DNA of 64,000 bases. Origin: Augochlora pura (Eukaryota > Arthropoda > Insecta > Hymenoptera > Halictidae). The position numbers were made by a program, and so were the translations under genes. This document shows positions 19,937-29,990 of the stretch, piece by piece (positions within the stretch are counted from its first letter, which is position 1; each line of letters begins with the position of its first letter). Location of the stretch: contig NC_135777.1 in NCBI RefSeq assembly GCF_028453695.1, positions 6,685,714 to 6,749,713 on the forward strand. The letters run 5' to 3'. The notes under the pieces were generated by a model, which saw only the letters and a list, made by a program, of their open reading frames with translations, made no database searches and was not told the DNA's origin.

Positions 19937-20181
19937 TTAACCCTTTGCACTCGAGTGGTGACTTCAAGCAACCACCGAAAATTGTTCTATCGTATCTAAA
20001 AAATAATTTGAAAATTATCACGGTTACCAATGTTTCAAAAACTATTAAAAATGTAACTGCAGCGCGATCACGTGACTCAATTTCAAATAAAACGCGATAA
20101 GCCATACAAAGTGGAAATACGGTGGATCGGAGAAACAATGTTGGAATTCGAGGTAGAATGGCTTCGAGCGCAAAGGGTTAA
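19937..20181. mobile_element. TTAA-bounded MITE, CCCTTTGCACTCGA family, copy 4
   Basis: The left end is TTAACCCTTTGCACTCGAGT followed by GGTGACTTC. The right end is AATGGCTTCGAGCGCAAAGG followed by GTTAA. It is 245 bp. Its left TTAA is at the same time the outer boundary of a CCCCTTGC-type end, so two elements share one TTAA. Confidence 0.8.
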
Positions 20182-20279
20182 AGCGCGGGGCGTCTATTTA
20201 CCTATTTACCAAACCAAATCAATGATCTTTCGTCATCGTCGTTATTGTTGAAAGGTTTTGAATTAAAACTTTAATACAC

Positions 20280-20285
20280 TTTATT
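20280..20285 (-). promoter_or_regulatory. Possible polyadenylation signal AATAAA
   Basis: AATAAA on the minus strand, about 120 nt downstream of the TGA at 20406. It is meaningful only if the exon candidate is real; in AT-rich DNA the hexamer is common by chance. Confidence 0.25.
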
Positions 20286-20405
20286 TTTAATTCAATTTAA
20301 TATTTCAGAACATTCGCGTACCCAGTAGAATAAGTGATATATAACAGAACTACATATACAGAGAAAAATTCTATACAATGTTAGTGGTAATCCGAGGTGG
20401 CAACC

Positions 20406-20852
20406 TCACGGTCCGGTTTCTGCTTTAGAACTGAAAAATCCGTGGGCCTTCGTCGCCAACGGCTCACCCTCGTAAAGGGCCATAAAACAGTTCGCTGGGT
20501 CTGTTTTCCATCTGTAGTCATCGTTGAAATTCCAACAGTTATTAACAAGAGGGTGAAAAGACCAGAAACGGCGGAGCTCGTCACGCGTCTCGCAGATCTC
20601 TCTCGCATAAGTTGGAATAGGAGCCGTCTGTGGCGGATGCGTCGGGTGCCTAAAGCCCCCGTCCGTAAATCCGTCGCCAGCGCCCGGAAGTCGGAAACGC
20701 GTAAATCGCGGCCGGTTCCAATACTCGCGCGGAATTTCGGCGATCGTCGTAAACCTGCCACGGGCCTGCCCGAACCACCCGGAGTTTCTCCTCTTTTCCT
20801 CCTCGGGGTTCCGTCGCCGTCGCCGCCGTCGCCGCCGCCGCGTTTCCAGACG
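20406..20852 (-). CDS. Candidate 3'-terminal coding exon, product unknown
   Basis: Product not recognised. The minus strand has a reading frame from a plausible splice acceptor (tract TGTCCTTTCCACCGCAG ending at 20853) to TGA at 20406. After an Arg run and Glu-rich segment it encodes REYWNRPRFTRFRLPGAG, then CETRDELRRFWSFHPLVNNC, then NFNDDYRWKTDPANC. That composition, rich in Trp, Phe, Asn and Cys, is unlike the Arg/Ser/Pro shadows elsewhere in the window. AATAAA follows the stop at about 120 nt (20285-20280). Against it, two other frames are also open over this stretch and I see no known domain. Alternatives are a lncRNA exon or chance. Confidence 0.28.
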   Translation of the reverse strand, partial: RLETRRRRRRRRRRNPEEEKRRNSGWFGQARGRFTTIAEIPREYWNRPRFTRFRLPGAGDGFTDGGFRHPTHPPQTAPIPTYAREICETRDELRRFWSFHPLVNNCWNFNDDYRWKTDPANCFMALYEGEPLATKAHGFFSSKAETGP

Positions 20853-20882
20853 CTGCGGTGGAAAGGACACCGTAATATTCAC

Positions 20883-21501
20883 AGGCCATTTGCGTCACAA
20901 TGCCGCCACGTTAACGACGACAATGGAAGCAATAATGAGGCGGGCCGCGCGGCCAACAAACTCGGCGGGCCCGCGAAACCAGACTTCGATCTCTCTCTCT
21001 CTCTCTCTCTCGATTGCCTCTCGAAAACTCGACCGACGCACACCCGGGGAAAACAAGTAATGCGCGCGTCCCCGCGGTGCTACGCCGTCCAAATTACCGC
21101 GATCGCTGTTCAATTTAAGGCCGAGGAAACTTCGGTACTTGACGGCCCGGCGTTATTATACTCGCCGCGGTTGCGAATTTTATTCGATTAGGGGAATTTT
21201 TGTTCGATGCACGGTGGAGGATTCATTTTGGACGATTTGCTTTTGTAATAGTTTGACGAACGTTCTGTTATGTTATGCTTTGTGTTGTTATTATTATTGT
21301 CATTATTATCATAGTATCATTGTCATTATTATTGTCATTATTATCACAGTATTATTATTATTATTATTACCATTATCATAGTATTTTTACTGGCTTGCAG
21401 AGAACTTAAATGGAATTTTTATATATTTAATAAAAACTTTATCATAGTATCATTATTATTATTGTCATTATTATCATAGTATCATTGTTATTATTATTAT
21501 C
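20883..21501. other. Noncoding with TTA-type microsatellite
   Basis: GC-rich to about 21180 with a (CT)n tract at 20991-21011. From 21278 to 21500 there is an interrupted (TTA)n microsatellite with a recurring TTATTATCATAGTATCATT unit. No gene. Confidence 0.6.
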
Positions 21502-21713
21502 TTAACCCTTTGCGGACGACTGGCGTCAGAAAGTTGCCGCTAAAAATGATCGTGCTAGGTTTCAAAATAAGAACTGTCAACTCTTGCACGAATCAAAAAA
21601 AAATTGAGTTCCATAACCTATAAAATGCCCCAGGTTAAATCAGAATGGAAGAACACTGTAAGTCCGAGAAAATATTTTGGATTTTGAAACGGCTCCGTCC
21701 GCGAAGGGTTAAT
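21502..21713. mobile_element. TTAA-bounded MITE, CCCTTTGCGGACGAC subfamily
   Basis: The left end is TTAACCCTTTGCGGACGACT. The right end is ACGGCTCCGTCCGCGAAGGG followed by TTAA. Interior words (ATAACCTATAAAATGCCCCA; AAAATATTTTGGATTT) match 14366-14612 and 24219-24658. It is 212 bp and noncoding. Confidence 0.75.
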
Positions 21714-23367
21714 CGTCGGTCGATCGAGATATCGGCGGCCCTTCGAGCGGATCACCTTTCCAGGAGACGAAATCTGCGAGTCGCGTCCTCGGGACGAAAG
21801 GTGGGGCCTGGTAAAAACGAAGGCTCGATGTATTAGGCATAAGGGTGCCATAGAGAGGGAAAGAGAGAGAGAGAGAGAGGCACGCACGGATCGATCCTTT
21901 TTCCGCGGGTTTCTTTCTCCGTGCCGTCGCGTCGGCTGCCGGGGACGAATCGTCGGCGAGGGTTGATCGTAAATTTGCTTCGATTCGCCGTTCCGCGAAC
22001 CGATCGGCCGATCGGAAACGGGGATGCTGGGCCGGATCCGGTACTCGGAATCGCGGGGAATCAATTTTTTGTCCTTCTCTCGGTCCCCCCTCTCTCTCTC
22101 TTTCTCCAGGGATCCCTCCCTCCGTCCCGGATCAGCTGTTGATCGGGATCGAGGATGAGGAACGTACTCGGGCCCGGCTTCTTACGTTTCCCGAAGATTT
22201 ATCCGCCGCGCGGTTTTGCGGGGCCGCCGAGCCGCGTCCGCGAACATCATTGCGCCGATCCGCTCGGCCCCCGCTCGCCTAATTTTATTCGTGCAATGGC
22301 CTCCCGAGCGAGAGCGGTGCAATGGCGCGGAGAAAGGTGTCCGCGACTCGATCGATCCACGGACTCCCGCGCGGTAACCTTAGAACTCGTCGCGATTTTA
22401 CGGAGACCTCGTCGCCACCAGGGAAGCTTCCATGGAAATCGACGGTCCGCGGCGCGGCTCGCGGTTATTTCCGACGATTTTTGACGATGAAACGTAGGAA
22501 AAGTATCCCTAAGAAAAACTCGCGCAACAAGTTACAGAAAAGCCTGAAAACGCGACGGAAACTTTTAAAAAGGTCCTCCGGGTTCAGCGTTCGAGCGCTG
22601 AAACTTCACGGCCGGGTCAACGGAGACCCGACGCCGACAGTGCACAGACGGTGGACGTCGAAGCTGTGCGGAAGCCATCGATGAATATTGATCGTTGTTC
22701 GCTCGAAAGGCGATGACATTTAGCATAACTAGTCTCGGCGAGGGTCTCGTCGGCAAGATGGCGGCCCGGCGTAGATGCCGAGGAAGAAACGCGCTGGGCA
22801 GAGCGGCAAGCGGCAAGCGGCGTGGCCCCCTTAATTACGCTGGGTAAATCGTTTCGCGGTCGCCATTCATGAGTACGCCGAACCCGGGGTGTCACTATTA
22901 AAAATTCCCGGCACGAGAGAAATCGATGGAAAAAAAAGCGAGCCGATCGGGTCGCCGCTGTGTATCGGGCCCTCCCTCCCCTCCCTGCCTCCGATCCACG
23001 TGACAATTAATGGCCAGCGGAACGGAAGTCGCTTTATGTTTTCATCTCGGCCCGTCCGGCGCAGTGTTAATTACCCGTCTTTCTTGGAACCGGGCGAAAG
23101 GAAGATCGCGCGCCGCCGTGCTGACAATTCCAGTCGACTTCTCCCCTCTTCCCCCCTTCGCCCCGATACCGCTTCGAAAAGTATTTCTTAATTACCTCCC
23201 CCCCCCCGCGTGAACGCGCCACCGCCACCGTATCGGCCGGACCCTTTTTCCGAATCAATCACGAAGCCGAGAGAAGAAATTCGGCCGCTGCGCAATTGGT
23301 ATACTGGCCGCCGAAGCGCGTCGCGGATTTGCAACCTGGATTCCGTTCCACCTGGATCCAACGGTGT
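21714..23367. other. GC-rich noncoding island
   Basis: CpG-rich with (GA)n at 21861-21879 and a short CT tract near 22088. Overlapping frames on both strands reach 148 residues but are Arg/Ser/Pro-rich without domains. Possible regulatory DNA; no gene supported. Confidence 0.4.
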
Positions 23368-23467
23368 NNNNNNNNNNNNNNNNNNNNNNNNNNNNNNNNN
23401 NNNNNNNNNNNNNNNNNNNNNNNNNNNNNNNNNNNNNNNNNNNNNNNNNNNNNNNNNNNNNNNNNNN
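23368..23467. other. Assembly gap (100 N)
   Basis: Exactly 100 N, followed by two copies of AATAATAATAATAACATCGT. The gap probably sits in an AAT microsatellite. Confidence 0.95.
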
Positions 23468-24218
23468 AATAATAATAATAACATCGTATTTTAATAATAA
23501 TAATAACATCGTATCTCCATAATAAAAATGACAATTTTTCTCACGAAAATTGGGGAGGACAGTTCGTCCGCGCGCGTAATCGCGACGAACCAAGCGTGTT
23601 CCTCGCTCGGACGGCCGAGGAAGAAATTTTGCGCGGAACCCGGCTAATAGCTCCGGTTCCTTCCGCTCGCCCGGCGAACGGTCGCTCCCGATGAAAAGAG
23701 TGGCCGAACGTTTTGCGAGGCCGGAAGGATACTGCGGTGTCCTTTTTCCGCGGCACCAAGGTCACGCAAAGGTTCGTCGAATGCCGACGGATGTCCGGCC
23801 GGCCAGCGATCGGTTCCAGGCGTGCGCGTACGACCGGTTTTTAAACGTTTTTCGACACCGCCTGCTTCTGGCGTTTTGGTCGCGCGCGCGCGTGTCGAGA
23901 CTGTTGCGAATTGCGGTCGCGCGCAGAAGGAACTGCCGGAAACCGTGTCTCAAAAGCGTTTCCATAGACGACGCTTCTGCGGTTCCACGCGTGTCCGTTC
24001 CCGCGCGGACAACCGTGCCGCGGATACCCTCTCAGTCGGCTATCGTTCCGTTTCCTTCGACCGATCGCGAGCCGCTTCACGGTCACGGATCTCAAAGGAT
24101 CGACGGAATCCTCGACAGAGATGTCAGCGATTCTGCGGTTTCAGGAACCGTCTTTTATACGAAATTCAGGTGCCAGGTATTTTTAGGGTAAAAGTTCGAA
24201 GATATGTATTTTTTAAAT
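23468..24218. other. GC-rich noncoding island
   Basis: CpG-rich, with several overlapping frames of up to 166 residues without domains. Turns AT-rich at about 24170, where a degenerate TTAA element begins. Confidence 0.4.
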
Positions 24219-24658
24219 AATCATGCCACGTTTCAAACTCATTTTGATCAAGTTTACTTACATACAAAAAATTGTTAAGAGCCTGTTAACAGAAGTCGCA
24301 AATACAAATTCTATAACGTGTAAAACGCATCAGGTTACTTAAAATGGAAACGCTATAAATTTGGAAAATTATTTTGGATCTCAAGTTAACCCTTTGCACT
24401 CGATTCGTGACTCTGAGACACCACTAAAATTATTCCATTTCATTCGAACATAATTTTTGCAACAATAAGGTTTAGATTCAAAAAATTGTCGAGTAGTAAA
24501 ACTGTTGGTAGGAGTCATATGAATAAATTTTCGATGCATACAAGTTTATTTTGTTAAATAAAATGGAAATACCACGAACTGGAAAAATTATTTCAAATTT
24601 ATAGTTAAAATGACTTTGAGTGCAAAGGGTTAAAATGGCTCCGAGTGCAAATGGTTAA
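24219..24658. mobile_element. Older TTAA-type MITE interrupted by a younger one
   Basis: 24219-24385 matches the interior of the element at 14366-14612 (ATCATGCCACGTTTCAAA; CATCAGGTTACTTAAAATGG). 24634-24658 supplies its right end, AATGGCTCCGAGTGCAAATGG followed by TTAA. The left terminus is eroded. The younger element 24386-24633 sits exactly at the TTAA of its TCAAG-TTAA-AATGG sequence. Confidence 0.7.
24386..24633. mobile_element. TTAA-bounded MITE, CCCTTTGCACTCGA family, copy 5 (nested)
   Basis: The left end is TTAACCCTTTGCACTCGATT followed by CGTGACTC. The right end is TGACTTTGAGTGCAAAGGG followed by TTAA. It is 248 bp with a TTAA duplication at both ends. It is inserted into an internal TTAA of a related older copy, giving direct evidence for the target site. 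Confidence 0.85.
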
Positions 24659-25254
24659 AATATACAATTCCAGACAGCGCAAGACGTTTTTGAAACATCT
24701 TCGAAACGTTGCCACGTGAGAAATGCTTATTGGTACATCCTGCAAGCATCGAACGAAAGTAGGGATGGAATTCGGTGGTGTGTCGGCCGTTTTGCTGGCC
24801 GCGCGCGTCGCGTCGGGGTATCATTGTCTCGCGTCGAGATACACGCCGTTCGGATCGTTCGCAGCCGGAAAACCGGAAACCGGGGGGCGTGACGGCCACG
24901 GCACCGTGTCCGCAAACGACATTATAATCGCCGTGAGGATTTTTCGTGGTCGTTTAGGCCGCCCTAGCCTCGAAACATCGCCCGATGTCGCGACGAATGG
25001 TCGACCGTTTTTAATCGACAGGAAATCGTCCTCTGAGAGACGAGACCTTGATGTCCCACGAAACGTAGACGCGGAAACTTTGAGGAACTTTGAGAAACTT
25101 ATGAGAAACGAAGAGAGTGATCGTCGGAGGTTGAATCGTCGCTAAATATAACGCGTTTAATTTTTCTTGTAAAAATGGAAAATAAGTAAAAAAGAACCTG
25201 CATAAACACTTTTTCGAGCCGCTGTACAATGTATCAATATTTGGAAAAAATACC
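24659..25254. other. Noncoding, GC-rich
   Basis: No supported gene. A 140-residue plus-strand frame (24723-25145) is opposed by minus-strand frames over the same bases and has no domain. Confidence 0.35.
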
Positions 25255-25740
25255 AAGTAATATATTATAGCATATCTATAATATGATTATAATCATAATA
25301 AATGCGATAATATATAAAATAACAATATAATAAACACAATAATATATAACATAATAATATAATCAATACACCATATTAATATAATTTCTATTAGTACCAA
25401 ATAACAATTGTAATTCACATTAACACGAGCATACAATACAACCGTAACAAATATAAAACAAATAGAACCCTCCTCTTTATTTTTTCACATCTCTGCCTAA
25501 TAACAAATCAAAGAAAATTTATAATATAATATATTTTGTTACGACTTAACTGCTACTTTGCTTTGTATATTATTATATCAGTAGAATGTTATACTATTAT
25601 ACTATTACATTAAAAATTTGATATAACATACTATATGTATTATACATATATTGCACAGTATATTATATTATACCGTATATTATACCACTATACCAAGTAT
25701 ACTATGTGATATGCTATAATATATAACCTGACATAACCTG
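25255..25740. repeat. AT-rich low-complexity tract
   Basis: Almost pure A/T with repeated ATAATATATAAC, TATTATACT and TATACCAAGTATACTA words. No gene and no clear period. Confidence 0.7.
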
Positions 25741-26836
25741 AAAAGTGAAAACTCTTCGCGGAACATGTTCGTAACTAAATAAAAAGAGTTAGCGATTGGC
25801 AACGAAGCTATCACGCTAACACCGTCAAATACCATGCAGCCGTTTTCCATGTTCCCCGTAGTTCCATTTCCCTAAACGAATTTTTCTCGCAGGCTCAGCC
25901 GTTCTTCCTGTGATCGATCACCGGACACGTCCGGTAACTGGTTCGAAGATCGCCCGAGAAAATCGCTGGCCCGTTCGAGCGGGTTTTTTTCGAAAGAAAC
26001 TGAGAAACAGCAGGCGGGGCAGGGAGCGTCTCGGATGCCAAAACGCGCGGCCACCGGCCCGTGAAACTCTCGTAAATTGTCGATTCATTAGCGGACCGAG
26101 GGAAAAAGCATCCCCGCGAGCACAGGCGAGCTGGCCAGCGGCGAGAGCTTTTTCCCCCGAAACCAACCTTCCCCCCCTCCCCCTCGAATATCGAATTAAA
26201 CAAGCCGTGGCCAGGTCATGCCCGCGCCGCTCGCATTAACCCAGCTGTCCGCGTCCGTTCTCCTCTTTTTTCCACTCTTTTTCCCCCTTTTTTCCCCCCC
26301 GTCGTTCCACGATCCCTGGCTTCGCCCGCTGTTCGCCTACCTCCGCGCTGCCAACACAACCACCCCGTGGAGGCTACGCGGGTCGAAACAGGGTCAGAAA
26401 ACGACCGGACGAGCTTCCACGGGAAACTCTGTTCGCGAGACCCTTGTTTCGCGGAAGAAATATCGATGCAACTGCGAATCGGTTAACCCTTTGCGGTCCG
26501 CGCAGATTTCGCGACTCGGTCATCCGCTTGGTGCCGTTTATTTTCGATTTTGCCCAATCCTTAATTTTGCTGGTTTTATTGTAAAAGGCATTTCTCTTCT
26601 GTTTGTCGTTATCGTTATAATTATGTTAAATATAATTAAATGACATTACGTATTAATTGTTAGCCAAGTATGGTAGTATAGAGTCTATCGGTGAACACTC
26701 GAGTTCGTATCAGCGTCGAGTCATTGAATCCTACCCGCCAACTGTCGACTTATATACAGCATAGCATACTATAGTATACTAGTTTAGGTATAAACATTAT
26801 ATGTTATATACATATTATTTATTATATATGTTATAT
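25741..26836. other. Noncoding, GC-rich core
   Basis: No supported gene. Overlapping frames at 25872-26239 on both strands lack domains. TTAACCCTTTGCGGTCCGCG at 26484 is a lone left end of the CCCTTTGCGG subfamily; no partner was found downstream. Confidence 0.4.
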
Positions 26837-26987
26837 ATAACCCTTTGCACTCGAAGCCATTCTCAACTCGAAATCTGAAGTGATTTCCCTGGTTTATAAC
26901 ATTTCCATTTTATATAACAAAATCCGTTTTAGGCATATGTAATTGATTCTTATCATTCGTATCATCGGAACATAACCTTAACAATAT

Positions 26988-27223
26988 TCAACCCTTTGCA
27001 CTGGGCTGTCCCCTCTCAGGGGACATCGTAATTCTAGTATACGACTAAACATTAAATTTTATTAGCGATTTGCAACTATTTCTCGATCTCTACAAATTCA
27101 TATAAATCAAATATTATATCTACATATACATATATGCATACATATCGTATACTATATAATAATATTATTGTTTATAAGCGCTGGTAGGTAACATCAATGA
27201 TGGCGCCGAGTGCAAAGGGTTGA
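26988..27223. mobile_element. TTAA-type MITE, CTCAGGGGACATC subfamily, copy 1 (nested)
   Basis: The left end is TCAACCCTTTGCACTGGGCT and the right end is GATGGCGCCGAGTGCAAAGG followed by GTTGA. The TTAA at each end has mutated to TCAA and TTGA. GTCCCCTCTCAGGGGAC (27008-27024) is a subterminal inverted pair. The complete relative is at 41589-41854. Confidence 0.75.
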
Positions 27224-27239
27224 AATGCAAACTTTCTTA

Positions 27240-27464
27240 TTTGGTTGTTCGGAAAGTAATTTCGTTTTTCCCAAGAAAAGACTTACTTTTTTCACAGTCA
27301 ACTTCACGCTTAAGCTGCATAATCATTATATATTTGGACAACTGATATAGTAAGTCCTGTTTGCTAAAAATTTTGTTCGATTCTTTGCAATGGTTTTTGT
27401 TTAGTAATCTATTGTGTTTCATTTCCACCAAGAAAAAAACGAAACGACTTTCCGAACGACCTAA
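27240..27464 (+). mobile_element. Mariner-type MITE, copy 1
   Basis: 225 bp with terminal repeats TTTGGTTGTTCGGAAAGTAA and TTAGGTCGTTCGGAAAGTCG (right end read inverted), flanked by TA on both sides. These resemble mariner termini. The interior carries no transposase. A near-identical 229 bp copy in inverted orientation is at 40523-40751. It is inserted in the 26837-27542 element. Confidence 0.85.
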
Positions 27465-27565
27465 TAGTATAGAGATTATTTTGCAACGTGATGGAACAAT
27501 TCTATGGTGCCTCACAGGCACCACTCGAGTGCAAAAGGTTAAACTAGTATATAAGCTAGTATATA

Positions 27566-28097
27566 TTGTAGGGTTTTTTCCGGGTATGCATGGTCGAGTG
27601 TCATAAAATGGTAATGAATGGGACGGATGGCGACAGAGTGTTTGGGCGACTTCGAGTGGCCTGTGTCTATTTCTTAGGTTCCCCGTGGCCGAAATGTAGA
27701 GTGTGAGTGAGCGAGATGGAAATAAATAAAGAAAACAGAACGAAAGAGAATGAATGCAAGAGAGAGAGAGAGAATAGTAGGATAATTTGGAAAAAGGCTG
27801 GTAAGAGTGGAGGAACGACGGAAAAGATCGTCCTCGGTCAAAGGAGGACCGTCACGTGGAGAAGTGGTTGTTGTTGCTGTAGTTGTTAAAGTCGTTGTTG
27901 TTATTGTTAAAGTCGTTGTCATAGTTGGAGTCGTTGCGTAGTCGTTGTCGTTATTATTCTTGTTGTAAGTCGCGGCAAGTTATGGAATATTAATAACAAA
28001 CTGTCGTTATTGTTATTGTTAAAGGAAGGTGTTTTAGTTGCCTTATTGTTATTGTCACGGAGTCTCGTGGGATTTACTTCTAAAATAATCCCTACAA
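27566..28097 (-). mobile_element. 533 bp TTGTAGGG-ended MITE, copy 2
   Basis: Runs from TTGTAGGGTTTTTTCCGGG to AAATAATCCCTACAA with TA on both sides. It is the inverse complement of 3846-4378 with scattered differences, including a variable GTT/AAC simple-repeat section (about 27865-27955). Confidence 0.75.
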
Positions 28098-28560
28098 TAT
28101 TGAGAAACACATTTTGGGATGTCCTATCATTTTGTCGCGCAGCGCAGCGAGTCCGGTTGAACGACGTCCGCGCGCGGCGGACGGGGAAACCGGAAGAGCA
28201 GCGCCGGAGACACACAGGGAGCGAGGAAGAGTCTCCGAGGGTGTTCATTAAGGCGCCGTGCACGCGGAATTTCACGGTGGATAGCCGGGAACGGGCCGAC
28301 ACACGCGGGGCCCAGGCTAGAGCGAAGCCGGGCGGCCTGCGCGCGCGCATAGTCATTTCCACGACATCCGCGCGCAAAAGAAGCGACTATTCGGCACGGT
28401 CCGGTGCGCGGCGATGATAGTGGTTCCGGTGAAATTGGTCACTGGTGCCGGCCAACGGCGAAGGCCGTTGCTTCGACCGCAGGTTACGGTCAACCAACCC
28501 CGCGCCATTTCCATCGGACTGCCTTTTTCTTGCGGCTTCTCTAACTTTCCGTTCGCAAGG

Positions 28561-28562
<2 letters not shown>
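28098..28562. other. GC-rich noncoding island
   Basis: CpG-rich with overlapping frames on both strands and no domain; no gene called. Confidence 0.4.
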
Positions 28563-28605
<43 letters not shown>

Positions 28606-28645
28606 CTCTCTCTCTCTTTCTCTCTCTCTATCTATCTATCTCTCT
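28563..28645. repeat. (CT)n microsatellite
   Basis: About 80 bp of CT dinucleotides ending in CTAT tetranucleotides. Other CT/GA tracts not listed separately: 20991-21011, 21861-21879, 30855-30877, 32025-32043, 36829-36853, 44286-44312, 44663-44716, 50295-50314, 51571-51609 and 58174-58192. Confidence 0.9.
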
Positions 28646-29726
28646 TTAAAACGATCCTTCGAACGAATTCGTTGCAGCCTTTCGAATCGACCCACCGGAA
28701 ATTATACGTGCTTTTATTTTATTTCTTTATTCCGAGCAGCCCTTTATAATACGTCGACGATGCGGATGAATTTGACCGGAAGAGAAAAGAAAGGAAAAAT
28801 ATAACTGTTTTTCTTTAGAAGAAATAATTATCTCTGATCATTTTATTTCATTCATTTCTTGGTCAATATTACTACTACTATCAATTCTTTATCTATATGG
28901 AGAAATTGACTATATTAATTTATTTTATATTCCCTTTACTTTTAACGATTTATTTTCGTTTTATTTTTATTTCAACCTCTCCGAAGTGATTACTTTGACA
29001 AAGTTACAATTGCTATTTGTACATTCACCTATATCATGTGTCCACCGACGGATCCGATGATAAAAAGATGCGCTCGCGCCGCGTAATTAAATTTCGAATA
29101 AAAATCGTCGCTGATTGGCTTCCGTTCAATTGTGATGATTCAGTTTCAAATAGAAAAGGATCGAGCAACGTTCGCAGAGGAAACAGTGGTCGCATCGCGC
29201 GTAGCCATTTCGATTTTTCGGCCACCGGCGAGAGTTCTTTGCACCCCACCCCCTCTCGGAGCCACCCTCGAGAACCGAGGCCGACGCGAGCAGCGTTTCC
29301 GCGGCGTTTACAAAACACCGTTTGCCCGGAACACCTGTTAATCGTCCCGGAAACGCGGGGATCCCTCTCCCGGGGTATGTTTGTCGCCCGTTCGCCGGCC
29401 TCGAATCCGCTTCCCGAAAGGAAATCGCGAAAATATTTTGCTCGGCTCGATTCGAATCCGATGGAAACGGGACACCGGGGGTAGGTGGAAAACACCGGGA
29501 ATTTTCACTTATTCGACGCGAAATCAAGGCGTTTCGCTGGCAGTAATTTTTGCATTACACCCTTTGCGTTATAATAACGAATCTTTTATGTATAATGAAG
29601 TCCCCATAGGAAGGGTAATATAAAAAGATAATGTATATAATTTAATTTAAAATAGACGAAATTATTCGATAAACACTGAGGAAAAAGATATTTGCAGGAA
29701 CTTAAATATATTCGAAGGTGGAGTAC
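28646..29726. other. Noncoding, AT-rich then GC-rich
   Basis: No supported gene. 29034-29546 has overlapping frames of up to 155 residues on both strands without domains. Confidence 0.4.
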
Positions 29727-29990
29727 TTAACCCTTTGCGGACGACGACATTTTCGATTGGGTGAGGTAGCAAATTATTTTCATTTATATATAATACAAAT
29801 ATAATTTCTGTAACTTATATACAATTATCTTACTTTGTATACTGTACAAATATAATTTATATAATTTATACATAATACAAATATAATTTATATAATTTAT
29901 ATAATTTATACACAATTATAGACAATTTAATATTAATCGATATACAACGCCGTGGCGTCTGAGAGTCACCTCTTGTCCGCAAAGGGTTAA
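29727..29990. mobile_element. TTAA-bounded MITE, CCCTTTGCGGAC ends
   Basis: The left end TTAACCCTTTGCGGAC and right end GTCCGCAAAGGGTTAA are perfect inverses over 16 bp. It is 264 bp, with an interior dominated by an AT-rich TATAATTTATATAATACAAA repeat. This is the cleanest terminal repeat in the window. Confidence 0.85.

Larger units (their letters stand above)
26837..27542. mobile_element. CCCTTTGCACTCGA-family MITE with two nested insertions
   Basis: The left end is ATAACCCTTTGCACTCGAAG. The right end is CCACTCGAGTGCAAAAGG followed by TTAA. Removing 26988-27223 (a second TTAA-type element) and 27240-27464 (a mariner MITE) leaves about 245 bp aligning with the uninterrupted copy at 31229-31474. 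Three layers of insertion are therefore visible. Confidence 0.8.

Noticed and set aside
20397..21191. 264-residue plus-strand open frame
   Set aside because: It includes a translated CT tract (repeated Leu-Ser) and Pro/Ser-rich GC sequence, has no domain, and is opposed by a minus-strand frame with better supporting signals.
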